From positions 1 through 64,000 of the forward strand of contig CAWCSA010000015.1 in the NCBI GenBank assembly GCA_963798015.1: a stretch of 64,000 nucleotides of DNA, in the 5' to 3' direction. Shown one piece after another: positions 35,256 to 45,999 of this stretch. The DNA comes from Roseiarcus sp963798015. Its GTDB lineage: Bacteria > Pseudomonadota > Alphaproteobacteria > Rhizobiales > Beijerinckiaceae. Position 1 is the first letter of the stretch. The number at the start of each line of letters is the position of its first letter. The notes under the pieces are model-generated. The model was given only the letters and a program-made list of their open reading frames with translations, did not search any database and had not been told where the DNA came from. A program made the translations under genes and the position numbers.

Positions 35256-38200
35256 TCAGGGCTTCGTTTCCGCAGTCCAGGTCGCTTCGCCAACGCGCAG
35301 GGACTGGACCTTAAGATCCCCTTTGGCCTCGAACAGATCGTCGCGCAGCACGACCTTGCCCTCCCGCTGCTCGATCCCCAGAAGGGCGTAGGCCGCCGAC
35401 ACCATTCGGGCGGCGGAGCCGGTGTACCATGACCAGCCCCCTCGTCCGCCGTGGCCCCAACCGTCATAGATATCAGCCGGCTGCTGGGTCGGAATGAGGC
35501 CGTAGACAGCCAGGGTTTCGGGGTCAGTCTTTTTCAGGGGCGAGATCTTTTCGTAAATCTCGAAAGCGCGCGCGCTGAGGCGGGCGGCCAGCTCGCGGTC
35601 GCCCTTGGCGCGGGCGGACACCGCAAGCCGCATGAACCCGTCGACAATCCATGTCGCGCCGTGGCTGTACTGGCCGCCATTCTCACGCACCCCCGGCGGA
35701 TAGTCCGCAATCCGTCCCGGGTAAGGCTGCGAATGCTCGTAGAACGGCTGCTCGAGCAGCAGCACCCGGTTCGGGCGCTCGATCCCCTTCAGGCCGCCCT
35801 CAATCGCGGCGAGTGCGCGCTCGTCGTCGCAGGCGCCGGAATAGGCGGCCCAGCCGTTCGCCATCGCGTTGCGTTCGCCGACCTCCCGTCCGTCGTCTGC
35901 GAAGTCGAGCGCGTAATGGTCGCCCATCCAGCCAACTTCGAGCGCCTTCCGCTGCGCGGCGAACTCCTGCTCGCAGCGCGTTGCGAAAGCTTCGTCGCCC
36001 TTGAGCCGCGCCAGATCGACGAAGCCGTCGAGCACGTTGGAAAGAAAAATCCCATCCAGACGCTGGTCCCGATTTCACGTCGGCCGAGCGCGTCGATGCC
36101 GTCGTTCCAGTCGCCGGCGCGCAGCAGCGGCAGGCCGTTCGCGCCCAGGTGCTGGAGGGTGAAGGCAATCGCCAGGCGCGCGTGCTCATAGACAGTCGCG
36201 CTCTCGCGTGAGACGCGCGGGATGACGATCCAGGTGTCCTCGTGCGCAGGCACGGCCTCGGCCTCCAGGAAGGGAGTAACCTCGTCGAGCACGGTTCGGT
36301 CGCCGCTCTCGCGCACGTAACGGGCCAGCACGTAAGGCAGCCACAAATGCGGGTCGCTCGCCTTGGTCCGCTGGCCGAGGCCGGTGCCGCCGCCGGGCGC
36401 GCGATGCCACCACTTGAGCACATCGCCCTCGCGGAATTGCTGGCTCGCATGCAGCACGATCTGCGCTCGCGTGAGGCGAGGCTCGAGGAGCGTGAGCGGC
36501 AGCACGTCCTGCAACTGGTCGCGATAACCCGTCGCTCCGCCGAGCTGATTCGGGCCAACGCGACCGAACAGCCGCGAAGCGTAAAGCTGATAGGGAAGCC
36601 AGGTGTTGACCAGCCGGTCGAAGTCAGGCCGGTTGGTGCGGATTTCGACCTTGGCCAGCCGCTCGGCCCAGGAGGCGCGCGTCGCCGCAAGTTCGCCCTG
36701 CGCGCTGGCCACTCCGATGCGCGCCGCCGCGGCGAGCGCTTCCTCCCGGGTCGCGGCCTCACCGAAGGCGATCGCAATCTTTGTTTCGCCTCCAGGGGCC
36801 AAGACGATCTCGCTGCAGAAGGCGGCCACTCGCCGCCCGTCGTCGCGCGCGGCGCCGTCGCTGACGCCGGTCTCGACCATCGCGGGGGTGAGGATATTCC
36901 GTCCCGGCCCGCCGAAGAATCGCGCGCGAATGGTCTCGGTCGTCGGTCCCTCGAGGCTCGTCGCGGCGAAGGCTACTCCGCGCACAAAATCATTGCTGGG
37001 GTTGTTGAAGAGAAGCGTCGAGCCAGCCGTCTCGTCGATGATCTTGTCGACGCTCGCGTTGGGACTGTCTTCGAGCGCGAGATCGAAAAAGGGCGCGATG
37101 CGCAGGCGCTTCGGATTTGCCCCGCGATTGCGCACCGTGAGGAGGCGCATGTCGCCTGGATAGTTCGGCGGCACGAAGACGACATATTCCGTCTCGACAT
37201 CGCCGCGCATCATTGTGAACGTCGCGACCCCTGGCTCATAGACTGCACTGTGAGTGGCGTCGCCGTGCTGAAAGGGCGTGAAGCTCGGCGCATCAGTGTC
37301 GCCGCTTTCGAGGTCGCGCAGGTAGATGATCTGCGCTGGCTGCACAGCGGTCACGCTGTCAAAACGAAAGGCCGAGAGGCCGTTCTGGCGCGCGTTGCCG
37401 AAGGCGGAGAAAATCTCACCGTCGTTGGAGACCATCGTCGCCATGCCGATTTCGTTCGCCATCACGTGCGCCCACGGTCGGGGCGTGCGATGGGTCAGGC
37501 TCAGCGCTTTGCCATCCGCCGAGAAAGCAAACGGCCAGCGCGACGGCAGGGCTGGCGACGGCTCGACGGCGCGCGTTTCGTACAGGCGTTTTTGCAGCTC
37601 CGGCTCTGGAAGAGGGGGGAGACCGAGACGCGTTGCAATCAATTCTCCGGCCCACACCGGGTTGTCGGAGCGGCCGACGATGAACTCTGCCTCCACCGTC
37701 TCGCCGGGAGCAAGCATCGACTCAAGCGTGAAGCTCGCAGCGGGATCGAAGGGCCAGAGCTTGCCTTCGTCGTCGAGCTTGCGCCAGCGCCACCGCTCGC
37801 AGCCAGTTGGCTTTATGAGCGAGCCCTCGCCGATGAAGCGGATGCGCGAATCCTCGTAGCCGACAAGCTCGGCGCCCGCGCCCGGCTTGACCGCGAAGAA
37901 CGCCGTTTCGCCGCGATCGGACCGCGCCGAGCGCAAAAGCCGGTTGCGCGCGAGAATGGCGTTGAGAGGACGCACGAACATTGTCTCGACATGCATGCCA
38001 GCGAAATCGAGATCTTTTGCGTAAGCGCCGGTTTCGTGGCCGGCGATCTCGCAGAAGCTCGTGAGACGCAGTCGCCGATGTCGACCTGATTTGTTTTCAA
38101 GCCTGGTCCGCCAGCTCAAGATGGCGCCCTCGGGATCGGGCGCGATCTCCATGCGCGCTTCGATCCCGTTCAGCGCGTTGACGATCGCGAGACGGTTGAA

Positions 38201-40699
38201 GCCTGGTTCCTCGATCCGATAGTCGCCCGTGCGCCGCGCCGGTTCAAAGCCGATCGACCAGGGCGCCTCGTCCTCCTCGCTCACATAGAAGAAATGGCCG
38301 CGCGCCTGGTAAGGATCGAGCGGCCGGCGAAAGAGGTCGATGGGGAAGCCGCCACGCTCCGCGCCCATCACGAACGCCGCGCCCCTCCCGTCACGTTGAA
38401 TCTCCAGGCCGACCGAGCCATTGTTGAAGGCATAGCGTTCAGGGCGCCGCGCGAGTTCGAGCGGCGCCCCGTTGAGCCATGGCGCCGTGGGCCCAGTCTT
38501 GGCCCGCTCCTTAAGAAATGCGGCGACCGAGGCCGCGGCGATCGCGGCGCCCGAGGCGGCATAGGCGAAGGCCAGGGTCTTGACCGCGTCGGGCATGGGC
38601 GCGCCGCCGCGCGCGAGGGTCTCCGCCCCGGTCCAGGCCTTGTCCCACTCGGGGCCGCGCGGAATGTAAAACGGAATGAGCAGCGGCGCCCAAGTGCCAA
38701 AGCGGCGGATGCCGTCAGGAATCGCGCGCGTGCGGCCATGATGGCCGACGAACCGCGCCGCCGCTTCATCGGCGCGGTCGCCGCCGAGGAACGACAGATT
38801 GACCAGCGTCGCGACCCTGAGCCCCATATGGTCGAACCAGATGAGGATGCGCAGCCAGTCATAGGCAAGAAGGCCCGTGAACATGGCGAGGCTGAATTGG
38901 CGGAAGTCCGCAGGGCTCTGCGTCGCATTCGCGCCGATCGCGACGCCGGTGCGGATCGCTCCGTCCTGATTGTACCAGGTCGGATCCGGCGACTGGCGCA
39001 GGAACGAGTTGATGACCGGGGCCATCCACAGGCCCCAGCGCAACACGCGCACGCCCTGCTCCACCAGGCCCTCGACGCCCGCGGGGCTGAGCAGCGTCTT
39101 GATCGGGCGCAGGCTTCGCCGCAGCGCCGCATCGAGTAGCACGTAATTGATCGAGAACAGCGGCGCGGCGAGCGACCAGTTGATCACGCCGGCCACCAAC
39201 TCGGTCCAGAACAGCCTCACCCCGCCGGCGACCTCGCCAAGGTTGATCGATCCGTATTTGTTGAAGATCGGATAGGTCGTGAAGTCGCCGAGCTTGCGGC
39301 CGTCGAGCCGATAATTGACGTCGGCATAGGCCCAGAACTTGTCGATCACCACGTGCAGCTGGGGCGTGTCGAAATACCAGCCAAGCGCGCCCGCTACCAA
39401 GCCGCCAAGCAGAACGCCAAGCGCATAGAGTCGCCAGTTTGGCAGCTTTTGCCGCTCGCCGCGGATCACGCTCCACACACCGAAAGCCAAGTCGACGCCG
39501 CCATAAGCGAGCGCGCCTATCGCAGCCATCATGAGAAAGCGCGCGCCGCCATCGTAGGCCGCGAGATTCGCGCGATAGGCGAGTGCGAGGCCGAGCCCGA
39601 CGACAAGCCCGCGCACGGGTCCTCGCGGGTCGCGATAGGCAGCGCTCAGCCGGCCGAAGAAAGGAGCCGTCCCATCGGCGCTGCCGACAATTGTTTGCCC
39701 GAGCGGAAAAAGGAGCGCGCCGATGAGCGGACCAACGAGCAGCGCGCCGCCGTCAAGGATCGCCGCCGCGCCGGGCGCGCGCAGGATTAGCGCTGCGATG
39801 AGAATCAGGCCCATGAACAGCGCGCCGTAGATCGCGCCCTTGATGAAGCCAGTCCGCCAATGCTCCCAGACCACCTCGAAGCGCGGCGGGCGGCCGGCCA
39901 GCCAATCGAGAGCGACGCCGGTCAGAAGATAGACGATCGCCCATAAGCCAGCTTGAGCCAGCGCCGCGCATAGGCTTGAGAAAAAGATCGCCAGGAATGG
40001 CTGAGCAACCCATTGCGCCGCGTTGGCGAACAAAGGCGTTGCGGCCGCGACCGCGCCGCTGAGCGCAAACAGCGCATGCGTGCGGATCGAGCGGGGCAGC
40101 CGGTTGACGCTGACCAGGCTGATCAGAATCAAGATCGCCTCGCCGATGAACCACAGGGTCAGCGCGCGTCCAATGGCGACTTGCCCTGGAAAGTGCAGGT
40201 TGGCGTGCCCTGTCACGATGGCGCCGAGTTCGGCCATGTGCCAGTCGGCGCCGATGGCAAGCAGCAGGTTGAACAGGAATGGGACCGCGATCAGGCCCAG
40301 CGCTTCGATGAGCCGAAGCCCGCGAAAGCCGCCGATGAGCGCCAGGATCGAACCACCGCTATAGATGGTCAAAGCGATCGCTGCGCCGGCGATGTCGAAC
40401 CGGGGCACGTCCGCCCACGGGCCAGGCAATTGCCAGAAGCCGATCGAGTCGTTGCGCTGAATCGCGAAGATCGCGAAGGCCACGGCATCGAACGCGATGA
40501 GCGCCGGGCTAAACGGGCGCTCGGCTCGCGCTGAGCGCAAGAGCGCGAGCGCCGCGGCGCCAGCAACCGCGGCGACGATGGGTTGCAGCAGCGCGATCGC
40601 CGCATAGAAGGCGAGCGCAAGCAGCGCGAAGCCCCCGAGCCAAAAAAGCCCTACGGAGCGATGCGCAAAAGGGCGAGCAAAAGCAGGCGACGTCTCCAT
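35256..40699 (-). pseudogene. Cyclic glucan synthase-like GH94 membrane protein, frameshifted
   Basis: Two overlapping frames together encode about 1810 residues. The N-terminal ~750 residues are polytopic membrane; the rest holds a GH94/GT36 phosphorylase-type domain with a supersandwich fold and then the (alpha/alpha)6 barrel with catalytic Asp in GATGYRDQLQD and further motif GDWNDGIDALGR. This resembles the C-terminal half of NdvB/ChvB (about 2800 residues) but lacks the GT84 synthase region. Frame 1 is lost at about 36040-36050 (TTTTTCTTTCC on the coding strand), and the second frame resumes as LSNVLDGFVDLARL. A single missing base, or a -1 slip there, restores GFFLSNVLDG exactly. Either a real mutation or a sequencing error. 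The ATG ending at 40699 is preferred over one 20 codons earlier. Confidence 0.8.
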
Positions 40700-40874
40700 G
40701 CCTTCCGCGATCCCAGATTGAGTCCGTGTCTTCCTCGCGGATTGCCCGCTGAGTTGCAAGCCCGCCTTGAATGGCGCTTGCCCCTCGCCCCATAGCCGCC
40801 CAATATGGCGTCTATGCGCACTCAGTCGGCTCTAATTCGCCACAGTGTCGCACACACCGAGCGGTGGTAAACTT

Positions 40875-41105
40875 ATGATCATTCAACGATGCGTCGCATT
40901 CGCCCTGGCGACCACCATCGTCACGGCGGGCGCTGCGCGCGCGGCGGAATTGCCGTCGCAGCATCGCACCGACAAGCCGGCCCATGCGGAAGCCGCCAAG
41001 AAATGCAATGTCGCCGGCTTTCCCGGCGTCCAGGCGTCCAACGGTGTCTGTGTACGGCTCAGCGGGTACGTTTCGTCCCAATTCAGCGGCGGCCAACTGA
41101 AGTAG
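40875..41105 (+). CDS. Small exported protein with porin-type Cys signature
   Basis: A 76-residue protein. Signal peptide IIQRCVAFALATTIVTAGAARA, then a ~50-residue mature part with CNVAGFPGVQASNGVCVRLSGYVSSQFSGG, which matches the N-terminal disulfide loop and first strand of alphaproteobacterial porins. No barrel follows and the downstream sequence shows no porin in any frame. It may be a stable short protein or the remnant of a porin gene. Confidence 0.55.
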   Translation: MIIQRCVAFALATTIVTAGAARAAELPSQHRTDKPAHAEAAKKCNVAGFPGVQASNGVCVRLSGYVSSQFSGGQLK

Positions 41106-41253
41106 ATTTCATAGCCCCAGCCGGTGAAAGCGGGGAGAGGCCTCGGAATTCGATCGAATCGCCGAGGACCCCAACTTTCTTGATCTCACGCGCCTTTTTG
41201 CGAAAAGCCGGTTCCCACTTTTTCGCAGCGCGCTCCGGGTCTAAACGGACGCT

Positions 41254-41715
41254 ATGAAAAAACCGCAAGCTCCCCTCGCCCATTTGGGACGACCCTCGCG
41301 CATCCCGGATGCGCCTGACGCCAAGACACTCGACCGCCTCCCCAATCCGCAGGCCGATACGGATTATGTCGCACGCTTCACCGCGCCCGAGTTTACGTCG
41401 ATGTGTCCGGTGACCGGGCAGCCCGATTTTGCGCATCTGGTCATCGACTACGCGCCTGGCGCATGGATCATCGAGTCGAAGTCGCTGAAGCTCTACCTCC
41501 AGAGCTTCCGTAATCACGGCGCGTTCCACGAGGATTGCACGGTGCGCATCGGCAAGGACCTTGTCGGATTGCTCAAGCCGCGCTGGTTCAGGATCGGGGG
41601 CTACTGGTTTCCGCGCGGCGGCATGCCGATCGATGTGTTCTGGCAGAGCGGCAAGCCGCCAAAGGGAATCTGGATCCCCGATCAGGGCGTCGCTCCCTAC
41701 CGCGGTCGCGGCTGA
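41254..41715 (+). CDS. queF: NADPH-dependent 7-cyano-7-deazaguanine reductase
   Basis: A 153-residue single-domain (type I) QueF that reduces preQ0 to preQ1 in queuosine synthesis. SMCPVTGQPDF supplies the thioimide-forming Cys51 and acid Asp58, and ESKSLKLYLQSFR (from residue 74) is the QueF motif binding substrate. It stands alone, without queCDE. The C-terminal region is somewhat long (WIPDQGVAPYRGRG). Confidence 0.95.
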   Translation: MKKPQAPLAHLGRPSRIPDAPDAKTLDRLPNPQADTDYVARFTAPEFTSMCPVTGQPDFAHLVIDYAPGAWIIESKSLKLYLQSFRNHGAFHEDCTVRIGKDLVGLLKPRWFRIGGYWFPRGGMPIDVFWQSGKPPKGIWIPDQGVAPYRGRG

Positions 41716-41869
41716 CGCGGGATCTCGCCAAGAGGAACAACGCGGCCTGCCCGCGATCGGCGCGATCCCTCAGGTTGCATAGCTGAAGAGATATTTGTCC
41801 ATCGGACTCGTCTTCGGGCCAGCCCTCCCAAATATATCAGTCACACGACCGTCAGGTGACAAGCCCGCG

Positions 41870-42727
41870 CTAAACAGTGTCGGCGTGACGCTTGGCGAGC
41901 CTGTCGAAATCCTGCAGTTCGACGACCAGCGCTTCGAAGTCCTTCAATGGCACCATGTTGGGGCCATCCGAAGGCGCGTGGTCAGGGTCCTGATGGGTCT
42001 CGATGAAGACGCCCGCGACGCCGACCGCCACCGCCGCCCGCGCTAGCACTCTTACGAACGCACGCTCGCCGCCCGAGGAAGTTCCCTGCCCTCCCGGCTG
42101 TTGCACCGAATGCGTGGCGTCGAAGATAACCGGCGCGCCGGTTTCGCGCGCGAGAATCGGTAGCGCGCGCATGTCGGAGACGAGCGTATTGTAGCCGAAG
42201 CTCACGCCCCTTTCCGTCACCAGGATGTCGGCCAAACCCGCCGCGTCGAGCTTGGCGACCACGTTCTTCATGTCCCAGGGCGCGAGAAACTGCCCCTTCT
42301 TGACGTTGACCGGCCGCCCAGTCTCGGCCGCCGCGACCAGAAGATCCGTCTGGCGGCACAGGAAGGCCGGGATTTGCAACGCGTCGACCGCTTGCGCAAC
42401 CGGCGCGCATTGGCTGCTCTCGTGCACGTCGGTGATGACGGGCAAGCCCAGCGTCTCGCGGATTTCGGCAAAGATCGGCAACGCGGCTTTGAGCCCCAAC
42501 CCGCGCTTGGCGGAGCCTGAGGTTCGGTTGGCCTTATCGAAGGACGACTTGAACACGAGGCCGATGGAACGCCGCGCCGCAATCTCCTTGAGCGCTTGAG
42601 CCATCTCGAGCCCATGGCCCCGGCTCTCGAGCTGGCAGGGCCCGGCGATGAGCGCGAGCGGCAGCGCAGGGCCGAAGCGGGCGGCACGCGGCCCCTGGCC
42701 GATCTGAACGATGGAATTGTTGCGCAA
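41870..42727 (-). CDS. kdsA: 3-deoxy-8-phosphooctulonate synthase
   Basis: A 285-residue enzyme making KDO-8-phosphate for lipopolysaccharide core. AGPCQLES near residue 28 carries the Cys that marks the metal-dependent class; other ligands are in FDATHSVQQPG (His) and FIETHQDPD (Glu, Asp). It converges on queF. In most alphaproteobacteria kdsA sits near eno/pyrG; here it does not. Confidence 0.95.
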   Translation of the reverse strand: MRNNSIVQIGQGPRAARFGPALPLALIAGPCQLESRGHGLEMAQALKEIAARRSIGLVFKSSFDKANRTSGSAKRGLGLKAALPIFAEIRETLGLPVITDVHESSQCAPVAQAVDALQIPAFLCRQTDLLVAAAETGRPVNVKKGQFLAPWDMKNVVAKLDAAGLADILVTERGVSFGYNTLVSDMRALPILARETGAPVIFDATHSVQQPGGQGTSSGGERAFVRVLARAAVAVGVAGVFIETHQDPDHAPSDGPNMVPLKDFEALVVELQDFDRLAKRHADTV

Positions 42728-42841
42728 AGACTGTCCCGCTTTCGGTCGCGGCTCTTAGCGGCAGGCGAGACGTGATGGCAAGCACGTAAGACCGATCAAC
42801 TCCGTGGCGAACAGGATCAACGTATCACGCGCCGCCCTCCC

Positions 42842-42956
42842 CCTCGTCTTGAGGAGCGCCGAAGGCGCGTCTCGAAAGACGCTCCAGCTTGCAGGACCGA
42901 CGGCGCCCTCTGGATCATTCTTCGAGGCCCGCTGACGCGGGCGCCTCAGAATGAGG
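42842..42956. repeat. Paired REP-like palindromes (BIME type)
   Basis: CCTCGTCTTGAGGAGCGCC continuing to GCGTCTCGAAAGACG (42842-42881) is followed, inverted, by CATTCTTCGAGG to CCTCAGAATGAGG (42916-42956). This pattern (CCTCAT-CTGAGG...CTCGAAG-ATG) is a frequent mosaic intergenic element in Hyphomicrobiales. It fills the space between kdsA and the VOC gene. Confidence 0.75.
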
Positions 42957-42969
42957 GAGTGAGCCTCGC

Positions 42970-43368
42970 TTACCCCTGCCCGTCGACAGCCTCGCTCGCA
43001 GCGAAGTCGATCTCGACCCGCGCGCCGCTGGGGTCGAAAAAGAACAATTGCCATAGGCCCGCCGCATGACCGTTCTCGGGCAACCGCCTCAAGTCGTATT
43101 TGATCCCGCGCGCCTTCAGCTTGGCCACGTAGGCTGACGGGTCCGTGCCCCAGAAGGCAATATGATCGAGCACGCCCCCGCCCTCGGGAATGGACGGTCT
43201 CTGCACGACATGCAGCACCGCCTTGCCGTCGTTGTAGAGCCAGGCGCCGGGGAAGGAGAACGCCGGGCGCGGCCCGGACGTGAACCCGAGAACGTCGTTA
43301 TAGAAGGCGACCGTCTTTTCGGCGTTCGTTGTGAGGATGGTGAAATGATCCATCCGAGCGATCGGCAT
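42970..43368 (-). CDS. VOC superfamily (glyoxalase/dioxygenase-like) protein
   Basis: A 132-residue single VOC domain of paired beta-alpha-beta-beta-beta units. MDHFTILTTNAEKTVAFYNDVLGF starts the first, VLDHIAFWGTDP the second, and FFFDPSGARVEIDF ends it; His and Glu in these strings are candidate metal ligands. GGAGGAC 7 bp upstream fixes the ATG ending at 43368 although the frame is open much further. Substrate unknown. Confidence 0.85.
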   Translation of the reverse strand: MPIARMDHFTILTTNAEKTVAFYNDVLGFTSGPRPAFSFPGAWLYNDGKAVLHVVQRPSIPEGGGVLDHIAFWGTDPSAYVAKLKARGIKYDLRRLPENGHAAGLWQLFFFDPSGARVEIDFAASEAVDGQG

Positions 43369-43509
43369 GGGTCTGTCCTCCTTTGGCGCACAATTGCGCG
43401 AGCTGCGTCTCTGCCGGCCAAACTCGTCGTCTCCCCTGGCGCCTGTCAAGCGACAAGTGGCGGCGGCCGGAATTTGACATACGCCAAGCGCCGAGCGCAC
43501 GTTTCGCTT

Positions 43510-44016
43510 ATGAATGATCGCACGAATAACGGCGACAGCGAGCTTGGCGTTCTCGCGCGTCGCAGAATCGAGGCGGCGATCATCGCGCCGATCTATGACG
43601 AGATGCGCCAAGCGTTAGGGGAAGAGAAGGCGCGCGACATCCTGCGCCGCGCCGTTCGTCGCGCGGCGATCGACGCGGGGGCGGAAATGGCCTCGCGCGC
43701 GGACGGCGGAGCCGATCTCGAGAGCTTCAAGGCAATCCTGCCGCTCTGGACGAAGGACGACGCGCTGACGATCGAATTGATCGACGACAAGCCTGGCGTG
43801 CTCGACTTCAATGTCACGCGCTGCCGCTACGCCGAGACCTATCGCGACATGGGGCTTGGCGAGATCGGCGACATCCTGTCCTGCAACCGCGACGGCGCGT
43901 TCTGCGAGGGCTACGACCCGCGCATCAAGCTGACGCGGACCCGGACGATCATGGGCGGGGCGAGCCATTGCGACTTCCGCTATCGGTCGAGTGCGGAACC
44001 GCGGACTTCTGCGTAA
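43510..44016 (+). CDS. L-2-amino-thiazoline-4-carboxylate hydrolase-like protein
   Basis: A 168-residue protein of the ATC-hydrolase family. The N-terminal helix-rich part has LGEEKARDILRRAVRRAAIDAG (about residues 37-58), and the C-terminus has the conserved CRYAETYRDMGLGEIGDILSCNRDGAFCEGYDP and GASHCDFRY with three Cys and a His, the expected catalytic pocket. Known members open the thiazoline ring in L-cysteine formation. The ATG at 43510 is preferred to the much longer open frame. Confidence 0.8.
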   Translation: MNDRTNNGDSELGVLARRRIEAAIIAPIYDEMRQALGEEKARDILRRAVRRAAIDAGAEMASRADGGADLESFKAILPLWTKDDALTIELIDDKPGVLDFNVTRCRYAETYRDMGLGEIGDILSCNRDGAFCEGYDPRIKLTRTRTIMGGASHCDFRYRSSAEPRTSA

Positions 44017-44030
44017 AGGGAAATGCCTGC

Positions 44031-45050
44031 GTGAGTTCGATCCCGGACACTATGATTGCCGTAATTGTCAAGGGGGGCAAGGGCGCAGCCGACGCGTTGA
44101 AGGCTGCGAAAATCCCAACCCCCGAACCAGGCCCTGGCGAAATCTTGATCCGCATGATGGCCGCCGGCGTGAATCGCCCGGATATCATTCAGCGCATGGG
44201 CTTTTATGCCCCGCCGCCGGGCGCGCCGGAGACGCTGGGGCTGGAAGTTGCGGGAGAGGTGGCGGCCGTCGGCGAAAACGTCACTCGGTGGTCGGTCGGC
44301 GACCCGGTCTGCGCACTTCTCGGCGGAGGCGGCTATGCGGGGTACTCCCGAGTCGACGCCCGGCACGCCTTGCCCATTCCAAAGGGGCTAAGCCTGGTGC
44401 AAGCCGGCGCCCTGCCGGAAACCGCCTTCACTGTGTTCGCGAATGTGTTGGAAATCGGAGCCCTCAAATCCGGCGAGACCTTCGTCGTGCACGGAGCCAC
44501 GTCCGGCATCGGCGTCATGGCGATCCAGATGGCCAAGGCGGCCGGCGCCAGAGTGATCGCCACCAGTCGCGGCGCCGATAAGGCGGCAGCGGCGCTAAAA
44601 CTCGGCGCCGACGTCTCGATCAATTCCAAGGCGGAAGATTTCGAGGAGCGGATCAAAGCCGAAGGCGGAGCCGACGTCATTCTGGACATGGTCGGCGGGG
44701 CCTATACGCCCAAGAACCTGGCCTGCCTGAAGCCGCTCGGGCGCAATGTCCTCATCGCCACTCAAGGCGGAGCGAGAGCCGAAATCGACCTCATGCGCCT
44801 GATGCGCGATCGGCTTGTCCTCACCGGATCCACACTGCGGCCGCGCTCGGCGGACGAAAAGGCGCGTCTGACTGCGGCCGTCGAAGCCCGCGTCTGGCCT
44901 TGGATCGAAGCCGGTAAAATCAAGCCGATCGTCGACAGGACCTTTCCCCTGGTCGAAGCCGGCGCGGCGCACGCCTATGTGGAGAGCGGAGGCCACGTTG
45001 GCAAAGTGGTGCTCGTTGCCGAAGGGCCGCGCAGCGAGGCCTCGTTCTAG
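44031..45050 (+). CDS. NAD(P)H quinone oxidoreductase (zeta-crystallin/PIG3 type)
   Basis: A 339-residue medium-chain reductase without zinc ligands. GVNRPDIIQRMGFYAPPPGAPETLGLEVAGEV is the N-terminal signature, and VHGATSGIGVMAIQMAKAAGARVIAT (about residues 152-177) is the nucleotide-binding fold; no Arg-x-x-x NADPH-specific difference is visible. GTG 44031, with AAGGGAA upstream, is chosen because the inner ATG at 44052 has no ribosome-binding site. It is probably co-transcribed with the ATC-hydrolase-like gene, 14 bp before it. Confidence 0.87.
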   Translation: MSSIPDTMIAVIVKGGKGAADALKAAKIPTPEPGPGEILIRMMAAGVNRPDIIQRMGFYAPPPGAPETLGLEVAGEVAAVGENVTRWSVGDPVCALLGGGGYAGYSRVDARHALPIPKGLSLVQAGALPETAFTVFANVLEIGALKSGETFVVHGATSGIGVMAIQMAKAAGARVIATSRGADKAAAALKLGADVSINSKAEDFEERIKAEGGADVILDMVGGAYTPKNLACLKPLGRNVLIATQGGARAEIDLMRLMRDRLVLTGSTLRPRSADEKARLTAAVEARVWPWIEAGKIKPIVDRTFPLVEAGAAHAYVESGGHVGKVVLVAEGPRSEASF

Positions 45051-45161
45051 GCGCTTCGATTGCGCTCTTTCGCCAGATAACGAGTGAAAGTATCGCTTGC
45101 GCCGACGGATTGCCTTCTGACCCCACATACGCGACAGATGGCCAAAGCTTTGGAGGAAACG

Positions 45162-45884
45162 TTGCGGCTAAGGTTCGCTTTAATCACTCTCCTGGCGACG
45201 CTCGCCGCGATCCCGCCCGCTCAAGCGCTCGAGCGCTCGAGCGACACCGGTAACGATCGCTGGGTCGAAGTGAGCGGCGAAGGCAGCGTCAGCGCCGCGC
45301 CTGACTTCGCCCGAGTGACGCTTGGAGTCACGAACACGGAAAAAACGGCGGGCGAGGCGATGGCGGCGAATGCAACAGCGGCCAACGCGCTCGTGTCGCT
45401 CATCAAGGCGGAGGGGGTCGCTCCCGCCGACATCCAGACCTCAGAGATGTCGATTTCGCCGATTTTCGCGCAGCCCTTACTCGGCCAACAGAGCCCGCCG
45501 GCGATCACCGGTTATAGCGTGAGCAACAACGTCAGTGTGACGCTTCGCGACATTTCGCATCTCGGCGAGCTTCTCGACAAGGCGGTCGCGGCCGGCGCCA
45601 ACACAATTTACGGCATCGGCTTTGGCCACAACGATCCGAGCGCGCTGCTCGACAAGGCGCGTCCGCTTGCCGTCGCCGACGCCAGGCGGAAGGCCGGGAT
45701 CTACGCGAACGCAGGAGGCGCCAGTATCGGCAGACTGATGGTGCTGACGGAAGAGGCCGGCCGCCAAATGCCGATCGCCTTTTCGCGCGCTTTCGCGGCC
45801 GGCGCTTCCGCGCCGACGCCGATCGAGGCGGGCGAGGACAAGCTGACCGTGACCGTCAACGCGCGATTCGAGCTGACCCATTAG
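45162..45884 (+). CDS. SIMPL domain (DUF541) periplasmic protein
   Basis: A 240-residue exported protein. The signal peptide RLRFALITLLATLAAIPPAQA is followed by one SIMPL domain (VEVSGEGSVSAAPDFARVTLGV to the C-terminal LTVTVNARFEL). Family members (BP26-like) are periplasmic/outer-membrane proteins of unclear function, some forming channels. TTG 45162 has GGAGG 6 bp upstream and starts exactly at the signal peptide; an ATG at 45138 lacks such a site but is in frame. Confidence 0.82.
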   Translation: MRLRFALITLLATLAAIPPAQALERSSDTGNDRWVEVSGEGSVSAAPDFARVTLGVTNTEKTAGEAMAANATAANALVSLIKAEGVAPADIQTSEMSISPIFAQPLLGQQSPPAITGYSVSNNVSVTLRDISHLGELLDKAVAAGANTIYGIGFGHNDPSALLDKARPLAVADARRKAGIYANAGGASIGRLMVLTEEAGRQMPIAFSRAFAAGASAPTPIEAGEDKLTVTVNARFELTH

Positions 45885-45999
45885 CCCCCGCGCGCTTGAA
45901 GCGGCGCTGCGCGGCGCCTCGCATTACGATTTCCTCTCCACGGACGAGACCCAGATCCCAATTCGATCGTTCAGACCGGACTGAAATTCATCGAGCTCG

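Noticed and set aside
36035..36050. Canonical -1 recoding signal (X XXY YYZ) in the GH94 gene
   Set aside because: The site reads A UUU UUC, which lacks the first matching base, and no clear downstream structure is seen; a mutation or sequencing error is simpler, so recoding is only kept as an alternative.
36242..38089. 615-codon plus-strand frame inside the GH94 gene
   Set aside because: Shadow of the minus-strand enzyme, whose family motifs are unmistakable.
43162..43509. Upstream extension of the ATC-hydrolase-like gene to 284 codons
   Set aside because: The extension overlaps the divergent VOC gene in antisense; the ATG at 43510 begins the family domain.
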